Assembly (NCBI GenBank): GCA_017472305.1 | Contig: JAFUQP010000001.1 | Location: forward strand, 1 to 46,735 | Length of the DNA: 46,735 bases | Reading direction: 5' to 3' | Origin: Clostridia bacterium | Lineage (GTDB): Bacteria > Bacillota > Clostridia > Oscillospirales > CAG-272 | Part shown: in pieces, positions 32,380-40,300 of the stretch | Layout: the number at the start of each line of letters is the position of its first letter | How positions within the stretch are numbered: position 1 is the first letter of the stretch | Made by a program: the position numbers and the translations under genes | The notes under the pieces: generated by a model | Database searches by the model: none | What the model was told of the DNA's origin: nothing | The model's input: the letters and a program-made list of their open reading frames with translations, nothing else

Positions 32380-32973
32380 ATGGACAGAGAGAGGCTACTG
32401 AGGCAGATAGATTTCATTCTTGAGGCGGATAAGGAAAAAACTATTTTCAGGCAAACGCATATAACGAATTACGAGAGATGCGAGAATGATGCCGAGCATG
32501 CGTGGCATATGGCTATGATGGTGTATCTTCTCAAGGAGTATTCCAACGAGAAATTCGACGTCGCAAAGGCTATGATGATGGCACTTATTCACGACGTAGT
32601 CGAGATTGATGCGGGGGATACCTACGCATACGACGAGGCGGCTCTTGCAACGCAAAAGGAACGCGAGGAGAAGGCGGCAGACAGAATTTTCGGACTGCTG
32701 CCCGATGACCAGCGCGACGAGCTGCGAGCGCTTTTTGAGGAGTTCGAGGCGGGAGAAAGCGCCGAGGCAAGGTTTGCGAAGGCTATGGATAACTTCCAGC
32801 CGTTACTCCTTAACAACGCAAACGGCGGCGGCGACTGGCGTAGACACAGCGTCAACCGCTCGAAGGTTACACGCCGTCAATCCGGCACAAGGCGCGGCTC
32901 CGAGGAGCTTTTCAAGTACACTATGGAGCTTATAGAAAAAAACGCAAAGCTCGGAAATCTGATTGACGAGTAG
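32380..32973 (+). CDS. HD domain hydrolase (YfbR / 5'-deoxynucleotidase-like)
   Basis: 197-residue metal-dependent phosphohydrolase. HD-domain ligands are visible: His40 in NDAEHAWHMA, His71-Asp72 in ALIHDVVEIDAGD, and the late Asp in AKAMDNFQPLL. The family (HD_3) includes YfbR-type 5'-deoxynucleotidases, so removal of phosphate from a deoxynucleotide is the best guess, not proven. Basic residues cluster in RRHSVNRSKVTRRQSGTRRG. TGGAGAAAA precedes the ATG. It starts 30 bases after the permease gene and may be co-transcribed. Confidence 0.85.
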   Translation: MDRERLLRQIDFILEADKEKTIFRQTHITNYERCENDAEHAWHMAMMVYLLKEYSNEKFDVAKAMMMALIHDVVEIDAGDTYAYDEAALATQKEREEKAADRIFGLLPDDQRDELRALFEEFEAGESAEARFAKAMDNFQPLLLNNANGGGDWRRHSVNRSKVTRRQSGTRRGSEELFKYTMELIEKNAKLGNLIDE

Positions 32974-33047
32974 CCGTAGCATTTCTATAACAATTTATGC
33001 GGTTTTGCAATCTTCAGTTTACATTTTCCTATTGAAAGGCACAATAA

Positions 33048-33818
33048 ATGGATAGTAGAGAAGAAAAAATCAAGGGCGATGTTGCCCTTAAGGTAAAGAG
33101 CCCCGCCCTTAAGTGGCTCGACAATTTCTGGTATCATTACAAATGGCACACCATTGTTATTCTATTCGTTATTATAGTCGGCGTTATGCTTATCCTACAG
33201 ATGTGCTCGAAGCCCGACTACGACCTTCACGTGTTATATGCCGGCGACGACAGAATAAGCTCCTCTCGAGAGGGCGGTGACCTCTCTGAATACGAGAAGA
33301 TGCTTTCGGACTTAAAGAGAATTTCTCCCGACGTGGACGAAAGTGGCGAGCGTGTTGTTGATTTTCTTAATCTGTTCGTTGCAAATGACGAGGAGCTTGC
33401 GGCACTTGAAGCAAAGGGCGAGAGTACCGAGGGCGCCGACTCGCTTATCAGAGAGGATGCCGAAACGCTCGAGTTCTCGATTGTTTCGGGTGATTATTAT
33501 CTTCTGTTTCTCTCCGAGCGGCTCTTCCTTGAATACGCGGAGGAGTTCGGCGACACAATGTTTGCTCCCCTGTCGGGATATGCTTCCTCTGACGAGGTAG
33601 AGTTTGTTGGCGAGGGCTCGCTTGGTATCAGGCTATCCACTATCGAGGGATTTGCCTCGCTTGGCGCGGTTTCCTCCCTGGACACTGCCGACACCGTCGT
33701 TTGCTTAAGGCGAGTTACAGAGGTTTCGGCATTCTGGAACAAGTCAAGAAACGAGAGCAACTTCAAGGCAGCAGAGGCGGCGCTGAAAAACATTCTTTCG
33801 TACGAAAACAACAACTGA
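33048..33818 (+). CDS. Hypothetical single-pass membrane protein
   Basis: 256 residues. The N-terminal ~35 residues are cytoplasmic and basic (KSPALKWLDNFWYHYKWH), then one transmembrane helix (~37-54, TIVILFVIIVGVMLILQM), then an acidic extracellular or periplasm-side domain of ~200 residues without Cys pairs or repeats. No motif is recognised. Similar short proteins with a WYHYKWH-like pre-membrane motif occur in gut Clostridia (recollection, not checked). GAAAGGC precedes the ATG. It lies 74 bases after the HD hydrolase gene. Confidence 0.8.
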   Translation: MDSREEKIKGDVALKVKSPALKWLDNFWYHYKWHTIVILFVIIVGVMLILQMCSKPDYDLHVLYAGDDRISSSREGGDLSEYEKMLSDLKRISPDVDESGERVVDFLNLFVANDEELAALEAKGESTEGADSLIREDAETLEFSIVSGDYYLLFLSERLFLEYAEEFGDTMFAPLSGYASSDEVEFVGEGSLGIRLSTIEGFASLGAVSSLDTADTVVCLRRVTEVSAFWNKSRNESNFKAAEAALKNILSYENNN

Positions 33819-33839
33819 TTTATTTAATTCAACATATAA

Positions 33840-34320
33840 AAAAGAGCTTCACCGCAATAGCGTGAGGTTCTTAGCGGAAAATTTGTAAAACACCGCCAAA
33901 AGCAAGTGTCGCATTTGCCCGGACAAATGCAAATGGGCTAAGCCCAAACCCGTATAACGACAGAAAGAGCAAGAATAGAAGGATTTTCTCCTCTTATTCT
34001 TGCTCTTGCTTTTATTTCTGTCGATATATTCACTTTCGTGAAATATGTTCACGCAAGATGAATTCGATATGTTCTCGCTTTGCTCGAACTCGATATATTG
34101 TCGCTTCGCGACAATTCGATATGAGATAAATCCCTCGAGCTTTTGACATATCTCGCCTTTGGCGAGGAATGCAAAAGCATATCGAGTGCGTCAGCACATA
34201 TCGAGTTTGTATATCTCGCCTTTGGCGCGGTATGCAAACCATATCGAAAATCCCGTGAGGGATTTATCTCGATGCGTGATACTCCGTTAAGAGTATCACG
34301 CTATAGGGTGAGGCTCTTTT
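33840..34320. repeat. Hairpin-array element with terminal inverted repeats (MITE-like)
   Basis: The 481-base non-coding block is bounded by AAAAGAGCTTCACC (33840-33853) and GGTGAGGCTCTTTT (34307-34320), which pair fully with one G-U; the similarity extends to ~24 bases (RC of 34297-34320 against 33840-33864). Inside are successive hairpins: GCATTTG/CAAATGC (33911-33930), GGGCT/AGCCC, a nested stem CGACAGAAA/TTTCTGTCG (33958-34023) around GAGCAAGAATA/TATTCTTGCTC, ATTGTCGC/GCGACAAT (34097-34115), CTTTTG...CTCGCC/GGCGAG...CAAAAG (34140-34177), GTGC/GCAC, GTTTG...CGCC/GGCG...CAAAC (34205-34239), AAATCCC/GGGATTT (34248-34265) and GTGATACTC/GAGTATCAC (34276-34299). TCGATAT or its complement ATATCGA punctuates the hairpins. 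Confidence 0.85.
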
Positions 34321-34342
34321 ATTTATAATCCAGCGAGCTCAA

Positions 34343-34942
34343 TTATTTGTTTGAGTCGATATGAGGAAGATACGCCTTAAGGTAATCGATGCCCGAGAAG
34401 AGGGTGGTGAACGCCATAATCGCCATCATTACGTAGGAGAGAATATGATTCTCGCAGAAGAAGGGGATTATAGGCTCTATGATAAGAACAACGGTTCCTG
34501 CCATCTGCGATACCGTCTTGATTTTGCCGAGCATAGATGCCGCAACAACGATTCCCGACTTACCCGCTACTACGAGGCGAAGGCTGGTTACTCCAAGCTC
34601 GCGAAGAAGGATTACGAGCACTACCCATACGAAAACAAGGGCGAGAGTTGTATTTCCAAGAAGGAGCATCCATACAAGTATTGCTATCATTGAGGAAAGA
34701 ACCATAAACTTGTCTGCAAGGGGGTCGATAAACTTGCCGAAGTCGGTAACGAGATTATACTTTCTTGCTATCTTGCCATCGAGCATATCGGTAAGTCCCG
34801 TGATAATATATATCACCGCGGGAACGATGCAGCCCCATATTGGTATATCCCTCATAAGAAGGAGCGAGGCTACGAACACAGGCACGAGAAGGCACCTGAT
34901 AAGTGAGAGTGTGTTTGGAACGTTAAGCGCTGTCTTTTTCAT
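34343..34942 (-). CDS. pgsA: CDP-diacylglycerol-glycerol-3-phosphate 3-phosphatidyltransferase
   Basis: 199-residue membrane enzyme that makes phosphatidylglycerophosphate, the first step to phosphatidylglycerol. The CDP-alcohol phosphatidyltransferase motif is complete: LTDMLDGKIARKYNLVTDFG followed by KFIDPLADKFM. N-terminal NVPNTLSLIRCLLVP is typical of PgsA. Four to six hydrophobic helices are visible. GGAAAGGAC precedes the ATG. It lies 114 bases downstream of rimO, and rimO-pgsA order is common in Clostridia. Confidence 0.93.
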   Translation of the reverse strand: MKKTALNVPNTLSLIRCLLVPVFVASLLLMRDIPIWGCIVPAVIYIITGLTDMLDGKIARKYNLVTDFGKFIDPLADKFMVLSSMIAILVWMLLLGNTTLALVFVWVVLVILLRELGVTSLRLVVAGKSGIVVAASMLGKIKTVSQMAGTVVLIIEPIIPFFCENHILSYVMMAIMAFTTLFSGIDYLKAYLPHIDSNK

Positions 34943-35056
34943 TTTGTTGTCCTTTCCTGTATGTATATTTTGTAATCTTTTGTTTACATTTCAAGTCTTT
35001 TAGCATGCTTTCGACGAAATTAATCTCTCATCACGCTTGAAGCCTCGCTACGGGTG

Positions 35057-36382
35057 TCAGAGTATTGCCTCTCCAACAAGGTCATAGTCAAGAGCCTCGG
35101 TTATTCTTACCTCGACGAACGCGCCTGAGTTGATTTTCCTCGGCGATGTGAAGTACACCTTGCCGTCGACATCGGGAGCATCGGCGTAGGTTCTGCCGTA
35201 GTAGACCTCTGCAACCGTATCGAAGCCGTCGCAAAGGACTTTAAGCGTTTTACCGATTTTTTCTGCGTTCTGCTCCTCTGTCACGGTAAGCTGAGTCTGC
35301 ATAAGTATATCATAGCGGTCCTGCTTTATCTGCTCGTCAATCTGTCCGTCAAGCTCTGCGGCAACCGTGCCCTCCTCGGGAGAGAAGGTAAACGCGCCAA
35401 ATCTCTCAAAGCGCACATCCTTGACAAACTGACATAGCTCCTCGAAATCAGTCTCACTCTCCCCGGGGAAGCCAACCATAGCGGTGGTTCGCAGGACTAT
35501 GTCGGGAACCTCGCGGCGAAGCCTTTCTATCGCCGACTCTATATCGGCTCGGCTTCCGTGGCGGTTCATTCTCTTAAGCACCGAGTCGGAGATATGCTGT
35601 ATCGGTATATCCATATACTTGACCAGGCGCGGATTGTCACGAAGCTCCGCTACCAGCTCGTCGGTAATCTTATCGGGATAGCAATACAGCAGTCTTATCC
35701 ACGGTATGTTGGTTTTTGCGGTGATTTCACGCACAAGCCTTGCAAGACTGTATTCGCCGTAAATATCAAGACCGTAGCGCGTGGTGTCCTGGGCTATCAG
35801 GTTTAATTCCTTAACACCCATGCTCTCAAGGTCTTGCGCCTCGGCTACTATATCCTCGACCGTTCTGCTTCTCATTCTGCCACGGATAAGCGGAATCGCG
35901 CAGTAGGTACAGAGGTTATCGCAGCCCTCGGATATTTTAAGGTATGCGGTATGAGGCTCGGTGGTGATTATTCTGTCGCCGCCGAGGGCACTCGTTTCTT
36001 TATCGCGGAACGAGGAATATTTCTCGCCGCGCATAACTGCCGAACAAGCCTCGGCAATATCGCAAAGGCTTCCGACGCCGAGTATTCCGTCAAGCTCGGG
36101 AAGCTCGCGCATTACCTCCTCGCGATACCTCTCAACAAGGCAGCCTGTGGCAATAATGTGACGGCACTTTCCCCACTCCTTAAGCCTTGCCGCGTCGAGA
36201 ATATTGTCTATCGCCTCACGCTTTGCAGACTCAATAAATCCGCAGGTGTTTATTATAATTATTTCAGCCTCTTCCTCGGCAGGGGTGATTTCAAAGCCCG
36301 CGGTATGAAGCTTATGAAGCATAACCTCGGTGTCCACGAGATTTTTCGAGCAGCCGAGGGAGATAAATCCAACCTTTGTCAT
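35057..36382 (-). CDS. rimO: Ribosomal protein S12 methylthiotransferase RimO
   Basis: 441-residue radical SAM enzyme that methylthiolates Asp of ribosomal protein S12. The N-terminal UPF0004 domain has SLGCSKNLVDTEVM and INTCGFIESAKREAID with the three cluster-binding Cys. The radical SAM CxxxCxxC is in ISEGCDNLCTYCAIPLIRG near residue 150. A C-terminal TRAM domain (~375-441) is present. The frame is open another 103 codons upstream, but ATG 36382 aligns with the family start and has AGAGGAC at the right spacing. Confidence 0.95.
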   Translation of the reverse strand: MTKVGFISLGCSKNLVDTEVMLHKLHTAGFEITPAEEEAEIIIINTCGFIESAKREAIDNILDAARLKEWGKCRHIIATGCLVERYREEVMRELPELDGILGVGSLCDIAEACSAVMRGEKYSSFRDKETSALGGDRIITTEPHTAYLKISEGCDNLCTYCAIPLIRGRMRSRTVEDIVAEAQDLESMGVKELNLIAQDTTRYGLDIYGEYSLARLVREITAKTNIPWIRLLYCYPDKITDELVAELRDNPRLVKYMDIPIQHISDSVLKRMNRHGSRADIESAIERLRREVPDIVLRTTAMVGFPGESETDFEELCQFVKDVRFERFGAFTFSPEEGTVAAELDGQIDEQIKQDRYDILMQTQLTVTEEQNAEKIGKTLKVLCDGFDTVAEVYYGRTYADAPDVDGKVYFTSPRKINSGAFVEVRITEALDYDLVGEAIL

Positions 36383-36420
36383 TTGTCCTCTGTTGCGGCA
36401 GGCGCTGTGCGCCGCCGCTT

Positions 36421-36945
36421 TTATTTCAGTAGAGTTTTGATTTTGTTTCTGATTTTTGCGTAATAGTATCTCACCATAACGGTGATAAAGAGGTCGTAGA
36501 GAATGAAGGCGGCGTTCATAAGAACGTAAAGCACTACCTTCATTATCGGCAAATCCGCTTCTATAAAGGGTGTGCCGAAAATCCTGTCTACAAGAAATAT
36601 GAGCGCCCAGATAACCGCGTTTATAAAGACGAGCTTCATGGGCCACCAAGAAAAACGCGGAAGTCTTTCGACAAACGCCTTGAGTATCGGCCATATTCCG
36701 AATACGAGAAGATACTCAACCCAAAGAGGGCTACCCGGAAACAGAAGCGCCGAGCATAGCGAGGTGCAAATCCAGACGAGCCAATAATAGGGCGCTCCAA
36801 TCTCAATATAAACGAACGCGACGAGCAGTGATGCAAGCGCGCACACCGTTAAATCGAGCACCTCGATAAAGCCGCCGAGCACCATAAATACAGTGCCGAG
36901 GGCTGTGAGGGTTGCCGAGAGGGCGAGCTTTTTTGTCTGGCTCAT
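36421..36945 (-). CDS. Hypothetical membrane protein with about five helices
   Basis: 174 residues, hydrophobic segments at roughly 8-28, 33-53, 57-72, 105-127 and 134-157, ending in a basic tail (RYYYAKIRNKIKTLLK). The N-terminus KLALSATLTALGTVFMVLGG resembles those of ECF S components and DUF2232-like proteins, but the rest is not recognised. It overlaps the DnaJ-domain gene upstream by four bases (ATGA) and precedes rimO by 38 bases, so it is co-translated with the DnaJ gene. Confidence 0.82.
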   Translation of the reverse strand: MSQTKKLALSATLTALGTVFMVLGGFIEVLDLTVCALASLLVAFVYIEIGAPYYWLVWICTSLCSALLFPGSPLWVEYLLVFGIWPILKAFVERLPRFSWWPMKLVFINAVIWALIFLVDRIFGTPFIEADLPIMKVVLYVLMNAAFILYDLFITVMVRYYYAKIRNKIKTLLK

Positions 36946-37592
36946 ATACAGCGGATAAGGTCACCGCCCATACACTCGCATAGGCAGTCCATACATATAA
37001 GATTAGCGCAGCAGTCGCAGGCATCGTCGCTTGTGCTTCTTCTGCGGTAGGCTCTGCCGTCGTCCGCGCCGTAATAGGTGCTTCCGTAACCGCGGGCAGA
37101 GGTGTTGAACATCTCCTTCGCCTTCTGATACTCGAGGTTGCCTGGCTCCATAGAGCAAGCAATTTCAAGCTCGCGCATAGCATCGTTTACACGATTGCGG
37201 CGCATAAGCAGAACACTCGTGAGATAGTGCCACTCGGCGGTCCTCTCCCCGGCGGGCACTCCCTCGAGAATCTTCTCCGCGTCGGCAAATTTCTTCGAGT
37301 TTATATTCTTTCTTGCCTCATAATAGATGCCCGAGCTCGAGCCGGTTCCGCTGTAGCTCTGATAATAGGTGCCGTTTCCCGTGTAGCTGCCGCTACTTCC
37401 CTGCCTCATTTTCTGAATTTCATCGTAGGCAGCGTTGACCTCCTGCATTTTCTCGTTTGCGAGGTCCTTTAGGGGGTTGTCGTCACCGTAGTTGTCGGGG
37501 TGGTACTTCCTTGCAAGATTGCGGTACGCGTTCTTTACCTCCTCGTCGGAGGCATCGCTTGATATACCGAGTACTGAATATGGGTCCTTCAA
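36942..37592 (-). CDS. DnaJ-domain protein with a C-terminal cysteine cluster
   Basis: 216 residues. The J domain (1-~70) carries HPD at 31-33 within YRNLARKYHPDNYGDDNP, so it can stimulate an Hsp70 ATPase. A Gly/Ser/Tyr-rich linker follows, then a helical TPR-like region (~97-165: EARKNINSKKFADAEKILEG). The last 25 residues contain seven cysteines (CDCCANLICMDCLCEC), likely a metal site. It overlaps its neighbours by four bases on both sides, so it belongs to a tightly coupled DUF5685-DnaJ-membrane protein unit. Confidence 0.88.
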   Translation of the reverse strand: MKDPYSVLGISSDASDEEVKNAYRNLARKYHPDNYGDDNPLKDLANEKMQEVNAAYDEIQKMRQGSSGSYTGNGTYYQSYSGTGSSSGIYYEARKNINSKKFADAEKILEGVPAGERTAEWHYLTSVLLMRRNRVNDAMRELEIACSMEPGNLEYQKAKEMFNTSARGYGSTYYGADDGRAYRRRSTSDDACDCCANLICMDCLCECMGGDLIRCI

Positions 37593-38455
37593 GACTTCTT
37601 CTCCTTTTTCTCGCCGTCAAGGAATTCTATACGCTTGACAAGTCCGAGATATATAATGTTGTTTATTATGTTTTCTATAGATGCGCGGCTTCCGAAGGGC
37701 AAAAGGTTCACCGCCGCCTCTAGCCTTTTACACTCAAGCAGAAGTCCGCATTTTATCGTTTCGCGGTTCTCGTCTGTAAGAGGCTCTCCGCCGTAGGCAA
37801 TTACGTAAGGGTTGTATTTTCCCTCTCGCGCGTCGCGCTCGTAGTCCTCTGCCGCATCGGCACAGTAGATAAATCTGCCGAGGTGCAGTCCAAGCTCATA
37901 CAGCACGAGCCTATCGTCTTCTCCCATACCGTAGGCGAATATTTCACCGAGCAGCTCGCCAAAGAGCTGTGCAGGCTCATCAATGCTTGCACAGGCAGCA
38001 TCCTCAAGCCCCGAAATTTTTGCAAGGCGCTCGCTGACTATATTCTCAAGTGACGGAAGGTGTGCTTTCCTGTTCGCGTGCGATACTATAGGTCTTGTCG
38101 CGCCGACGGCGACTCTCCTGAGAAGCTTTTCGTCGTGAAGGTCGTCCTTCATTTTATAGTAGGTGAGTATCGCAAAGGCACGCGCGGTGTACTCAATAGC
38201 CTCGTTGGAGTCAAGCATCGGACGGCTCTCAAACGGGTGCGCGATGCATCTTCGCTTCCTTGCGCTTACTGCACCGTCAGGCAGATAGAGCATTCTGACA
38301 AGCGCGAGGAACACACTGTCATAGGTCAGGGTAACGTTCGAGAGTGCGCCGGTATATTTCTTCATTGCGCGGCAGATGCCGCAGTAGGTTGCGCGGTACA
38401 GCTCATACTCCTTGACGAGCAGCTCCGCCTTGTCTGGCTTCACATAACCGAACAT
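37589..38455 (-). CDS. DUF5685 family protein
   Basis: 288 residues, mostly helical, soluble. The N-terminus MFGYVKPDKAELLVKEYELY followed by CGICRAM (Cys25, Cys28) matches the DUF5685 family, whose function is unknown. The text resembles all-helical isoprenoid-synthase-like or metal-binding proteins only loosely. ATG 38455 is preferred: GGGG lies 6 bases upstream, and it aligns with the family, whereas ATG 38482 would sit right at the predicted transcription start (-10 TATAAT at 38496-38491). Its last bases overlap the DnaJ gene. Confidence 0.85.
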   Translation of the reverse strand: MFGYVKPDKAELLVKEYELYRATYCGICRAMKKYTGALSNVTLTYDSVFLALVRMLYLPDGAVSARKRRCIAHPFESRPMLDSNEAIEYTARAFAILTYYKMKDDLHDEKLLRRVAVGATRPIVSHANRKAHLPSLENIVSERLAKISGLEDAACASIDEPAQLFGELLGEIFAYGMGEDDRLVLYELGLHLGRFIYCADAAEDYERDAREGKYNPYVIAYGGEPLTDENRETIKCGLLLECKRLEAAVNLLPFGSRASIENIINNIIYLGLVKRIEFLDGEKKEKKS

Positions 38456-38490
38456 AAGACACCCCGCTTGATTTTTAGACATACAAATTA

Positions 38491-38496
38491 ATTATA
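38491..38496 (-). promoter_or_regulatory. -10 element of the DUF5685-DnaJ operon
   Basis: TATAAT on the minus strand in an A/T-rich tract; the best -35 (TTAACA) is at a suboptimal 19-base spacing. Confidence 0.45.
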
Positions 38497-38867
38497 ACAC
38501 ATTTATTCGCCTTTGTGTTAACTTTATTTAAATTTTTTATAATATTTTTTAAAAGTATATTTTTGTCAATCTCCAAAGAGGGTCAAAGACCGCGGAAACA
38601 CCCTTTTAAAAAGCGAGATAAAAGCTCAAAAAGAGGTCTTTTCGGTTTTTAAAAGAATGCAAAGTCCGGCAAACCTAAAAAAGTCTTAATGCTTCACCCG
38701 TCCCACAGCAGCACACCGACGGTGATGCTGTCATTTGCGCGTGTTTTCTCTGAAATTCAATCAATTGCTAAATACTCTCTTTTTTATTCAAGAAAGTACA
38801 ATTAAAGCCCATATACATTCTGTTTAGCGCTCGACATCAAAAACAAATAAAGTCCAAAATATTTTTA
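38497..38867. other. AT-rich intergenic region before ibrA
   Basis: No gene is visible. An imperfect hairpin built on ACAGC...GCTGT with CAC...GTG lies near 38705-38732. Otherwise the stretch is A/T-rich with no repeats I can define. Confidence 0.5.
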
Positions 38868-38896
38868 TTGATTAATTCTTCGCTTTATGCTATAAT
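38868..38896 (+). promoter_or_regulatory. Promoter of the ibrAB-like operon (TTGATT-17-TATAAT)
   Basis: TTGATT (38868-38873), 17 bases, TATAAT (38891-38896). Confidence 0.85.
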
Positions 38897-38918
38897 ATTT
38901 TCATATTAAGGAAAATCA

Positions 38919-38934
38919 AGGAAATATTTCCTTA
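38919..38934 (+). promoter_or_regulatory. Perfect palindrome downstream of the ibrAB promoter
   Basis: AAGGAAATATTTCCTT is a perfect 16-base palindrome about 20 bases after the -10 hexamer. It is a good candidate operator for a dimeric repressor. Confidence 0.55.
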
Positions 38935-38953
38935 TTTTGGAAAGGTATACACG

Positions 38954-40279
38954 TTGCGAAAGAATTATCTCGAACAGTCGGTCTATGATGCCACACAGGA
39001 GCGGCTTCGTTTTATATTTGAAGAATTTGATAATATTTTCGTATCCTTCTCGGGCGGTAAGGACTCGGGTTTGCTTCTTGAGTTAACGCTCGAATTCCGA
39101 AACAGATATTACCCAGACAGGACTGTGGGAGTCTTTCACCAGGACTTCGAGGCGCAATACAGCGTGACGACCGAGTACGTTGAGCGCACCTTCGAGAGGA
39201 TAAAGGGTGAGGTTGAGCCCTATTGGGTATGCCTGCCTATGGCAACTCGCACAGCCGTCAGTAACTATGAGATGTTCTGGTATCCCTGGAACGATACCGA
39301 AAAGGATATCTGGGTGCGCCCGATGCCAAATCACCCCTACGTCTACAATCTTGAAAACAACCCTATTACGACCTACCGCTACAGAATGCACCAAGAGGAC
39401 CTCGCAAAGCAGTTCGGCAAGTGGTATAAGGACGCACACGGGGGCAAAAAAACGATATGCCTGCTCGGTATTCGGGCAGACGAATCGCTGCAAAGATATA
39501 ACGGCTTTATCAACAAAAAGTATTCCTACAAGGACGCCTGCTGGATTACAAGGCAGTTCAAGGACGTGTGGACAGGCTCGCCGCTCTACGACTGGTCAAT
39601 CTCAGACGTGTGGCACGCGATTACCTCTAATGGCTATGACTATAACAGGCTCTACGACCTCTACTTTATGGCGGGGCTGAAGCCCGACCAGATGAGAGTT
39701 GCCTCTCCATTCAACGACTACGCAAAGGACAGCCTCAATCTCTACAGAGTGATAGACCCCGAAACCTGGACGAAGCTCGTAGGGCGGGTACGCGGCGCTA
39801 ATTTCGGCGCGATTTACGGCAGAACCAAGGCGCTTGCCTACCGCGGGCTCACCCTACCGAAGGGGCACACCTGGAAGTCCTACTGCCGTTTCCTTCTCGA
39901 TACGCTTCCCACAAGGCTTCGCAACAGCTACATAAAGAAGTTCAGAACCTCTATAGAATTCTGGCACAAGACAGGCGGAGGCCTTGAGGACGAGGTGGTC
40001 AGGGAGTTACTTGACCGCGGCTACAATATAAGGCAAAACGGAGTATCGAATTACACCGTGCAAAAGAGCCCGAGAATTGTTTTTATCGGCAAAATCCCCG
40101 ACCATACAGACGACATTAAAACAACAAAGGACATTCCGTCCTGGAAAAGAATGTGCTACTGCATACTCAAGAACGACCACACCTGCCGCTTTATGGGCTT
40201 TGGTCTGACTCGCGAGCAGCAGCGGCGAATAGACTCCATAACCGAAAAATACAAGAGCATAGGCGAAGACAAACAGTAG
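38954..40279 (+). CDS. IbrA-like PAPS-reductase-family protein (DUF3440)
   Basis: 441 residues. The N-terminal PP-loop domain has the ATP-pyrophosphatase motif SFSGGKDSG (SGGKDS at 33-38), with FHQDFEAQYS and LGIRADESLQRY, as in phosphoadenosine-phosphosulfate reductase/DndC relatives. The C-terminal half (~290-441), with LDTLPTRLRNSYIKKF and DIPSWKRMCYCILKND, matches DUF3440. It lacks the reductase C-terminal ECGLH motif, so ordinary sulfate reduction is unlikely. The start is TTG 38954, with GGAAAGG 8 bases upstream. Next to it is a ParB-like gene, the ibrA-ibrB arrangement known from E. coli islands and phages. Confidence 0.85.
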   Translation: MRKNYLEQSVYDATQERLRFIFEEFDNIFVSFSGGKDSGLLLELTLEFRNRYYPDRTVGVFHQDFEAQYSVTTEYVERTFERIKGEVEPYWVCLPMATRTAVSNYEMFWYPWNDTEKDIWVRPMPNHPYVYNLENNPITTYRYRMHQEDLAKQFGKWYKDAHGGKKTICLLGIRADESLQRYNGFINKKYSYKDACWITRQFKDVWTGSPLYDWSISDVWHAITSNGYDYNRLYDLYFMAGLKPDQMRVASPFNDYAKDSLNLYRVIDPETWTKLVGRVRGANFGAIYGRTKALAYRGLTLPKGHTWKSYCRFLLDTLPTRLRNSYIKKFRTSIEFWHKTGGGLEDEVVRELLDRGYNIRQNGVSNYTVQKSPRIVFIGKIPDHTDDIKTTKDIPSWKRMCYCILKNDHTCRFMGFGLTREQQRRIDSITEKYKSIGEDKQ

Positions 40280-40300
40280 CTTAAGCCAAGGAGAAAGTGA

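Noticed and set aside
33840-34320. CRISPR array
   Set aside because: The repeated unit is only a 7-base spacer word, the hairpins differ in sequence and length, and no cas genes are present.
4261-35000. Recurrent TTTACATTT words in several intergenic regions
   Set aside because: They are short A/T-rich matches without constant position or symmetry, and are explained by base composition.
36383-36694. N-terminal 103-residue extension of the rimO frame
   Set aside because: It overlaps the coding sequence of the upstream membrane protein gene; the ATG at 36382 aligns with known RimO starts and has a good ribosome binding site.
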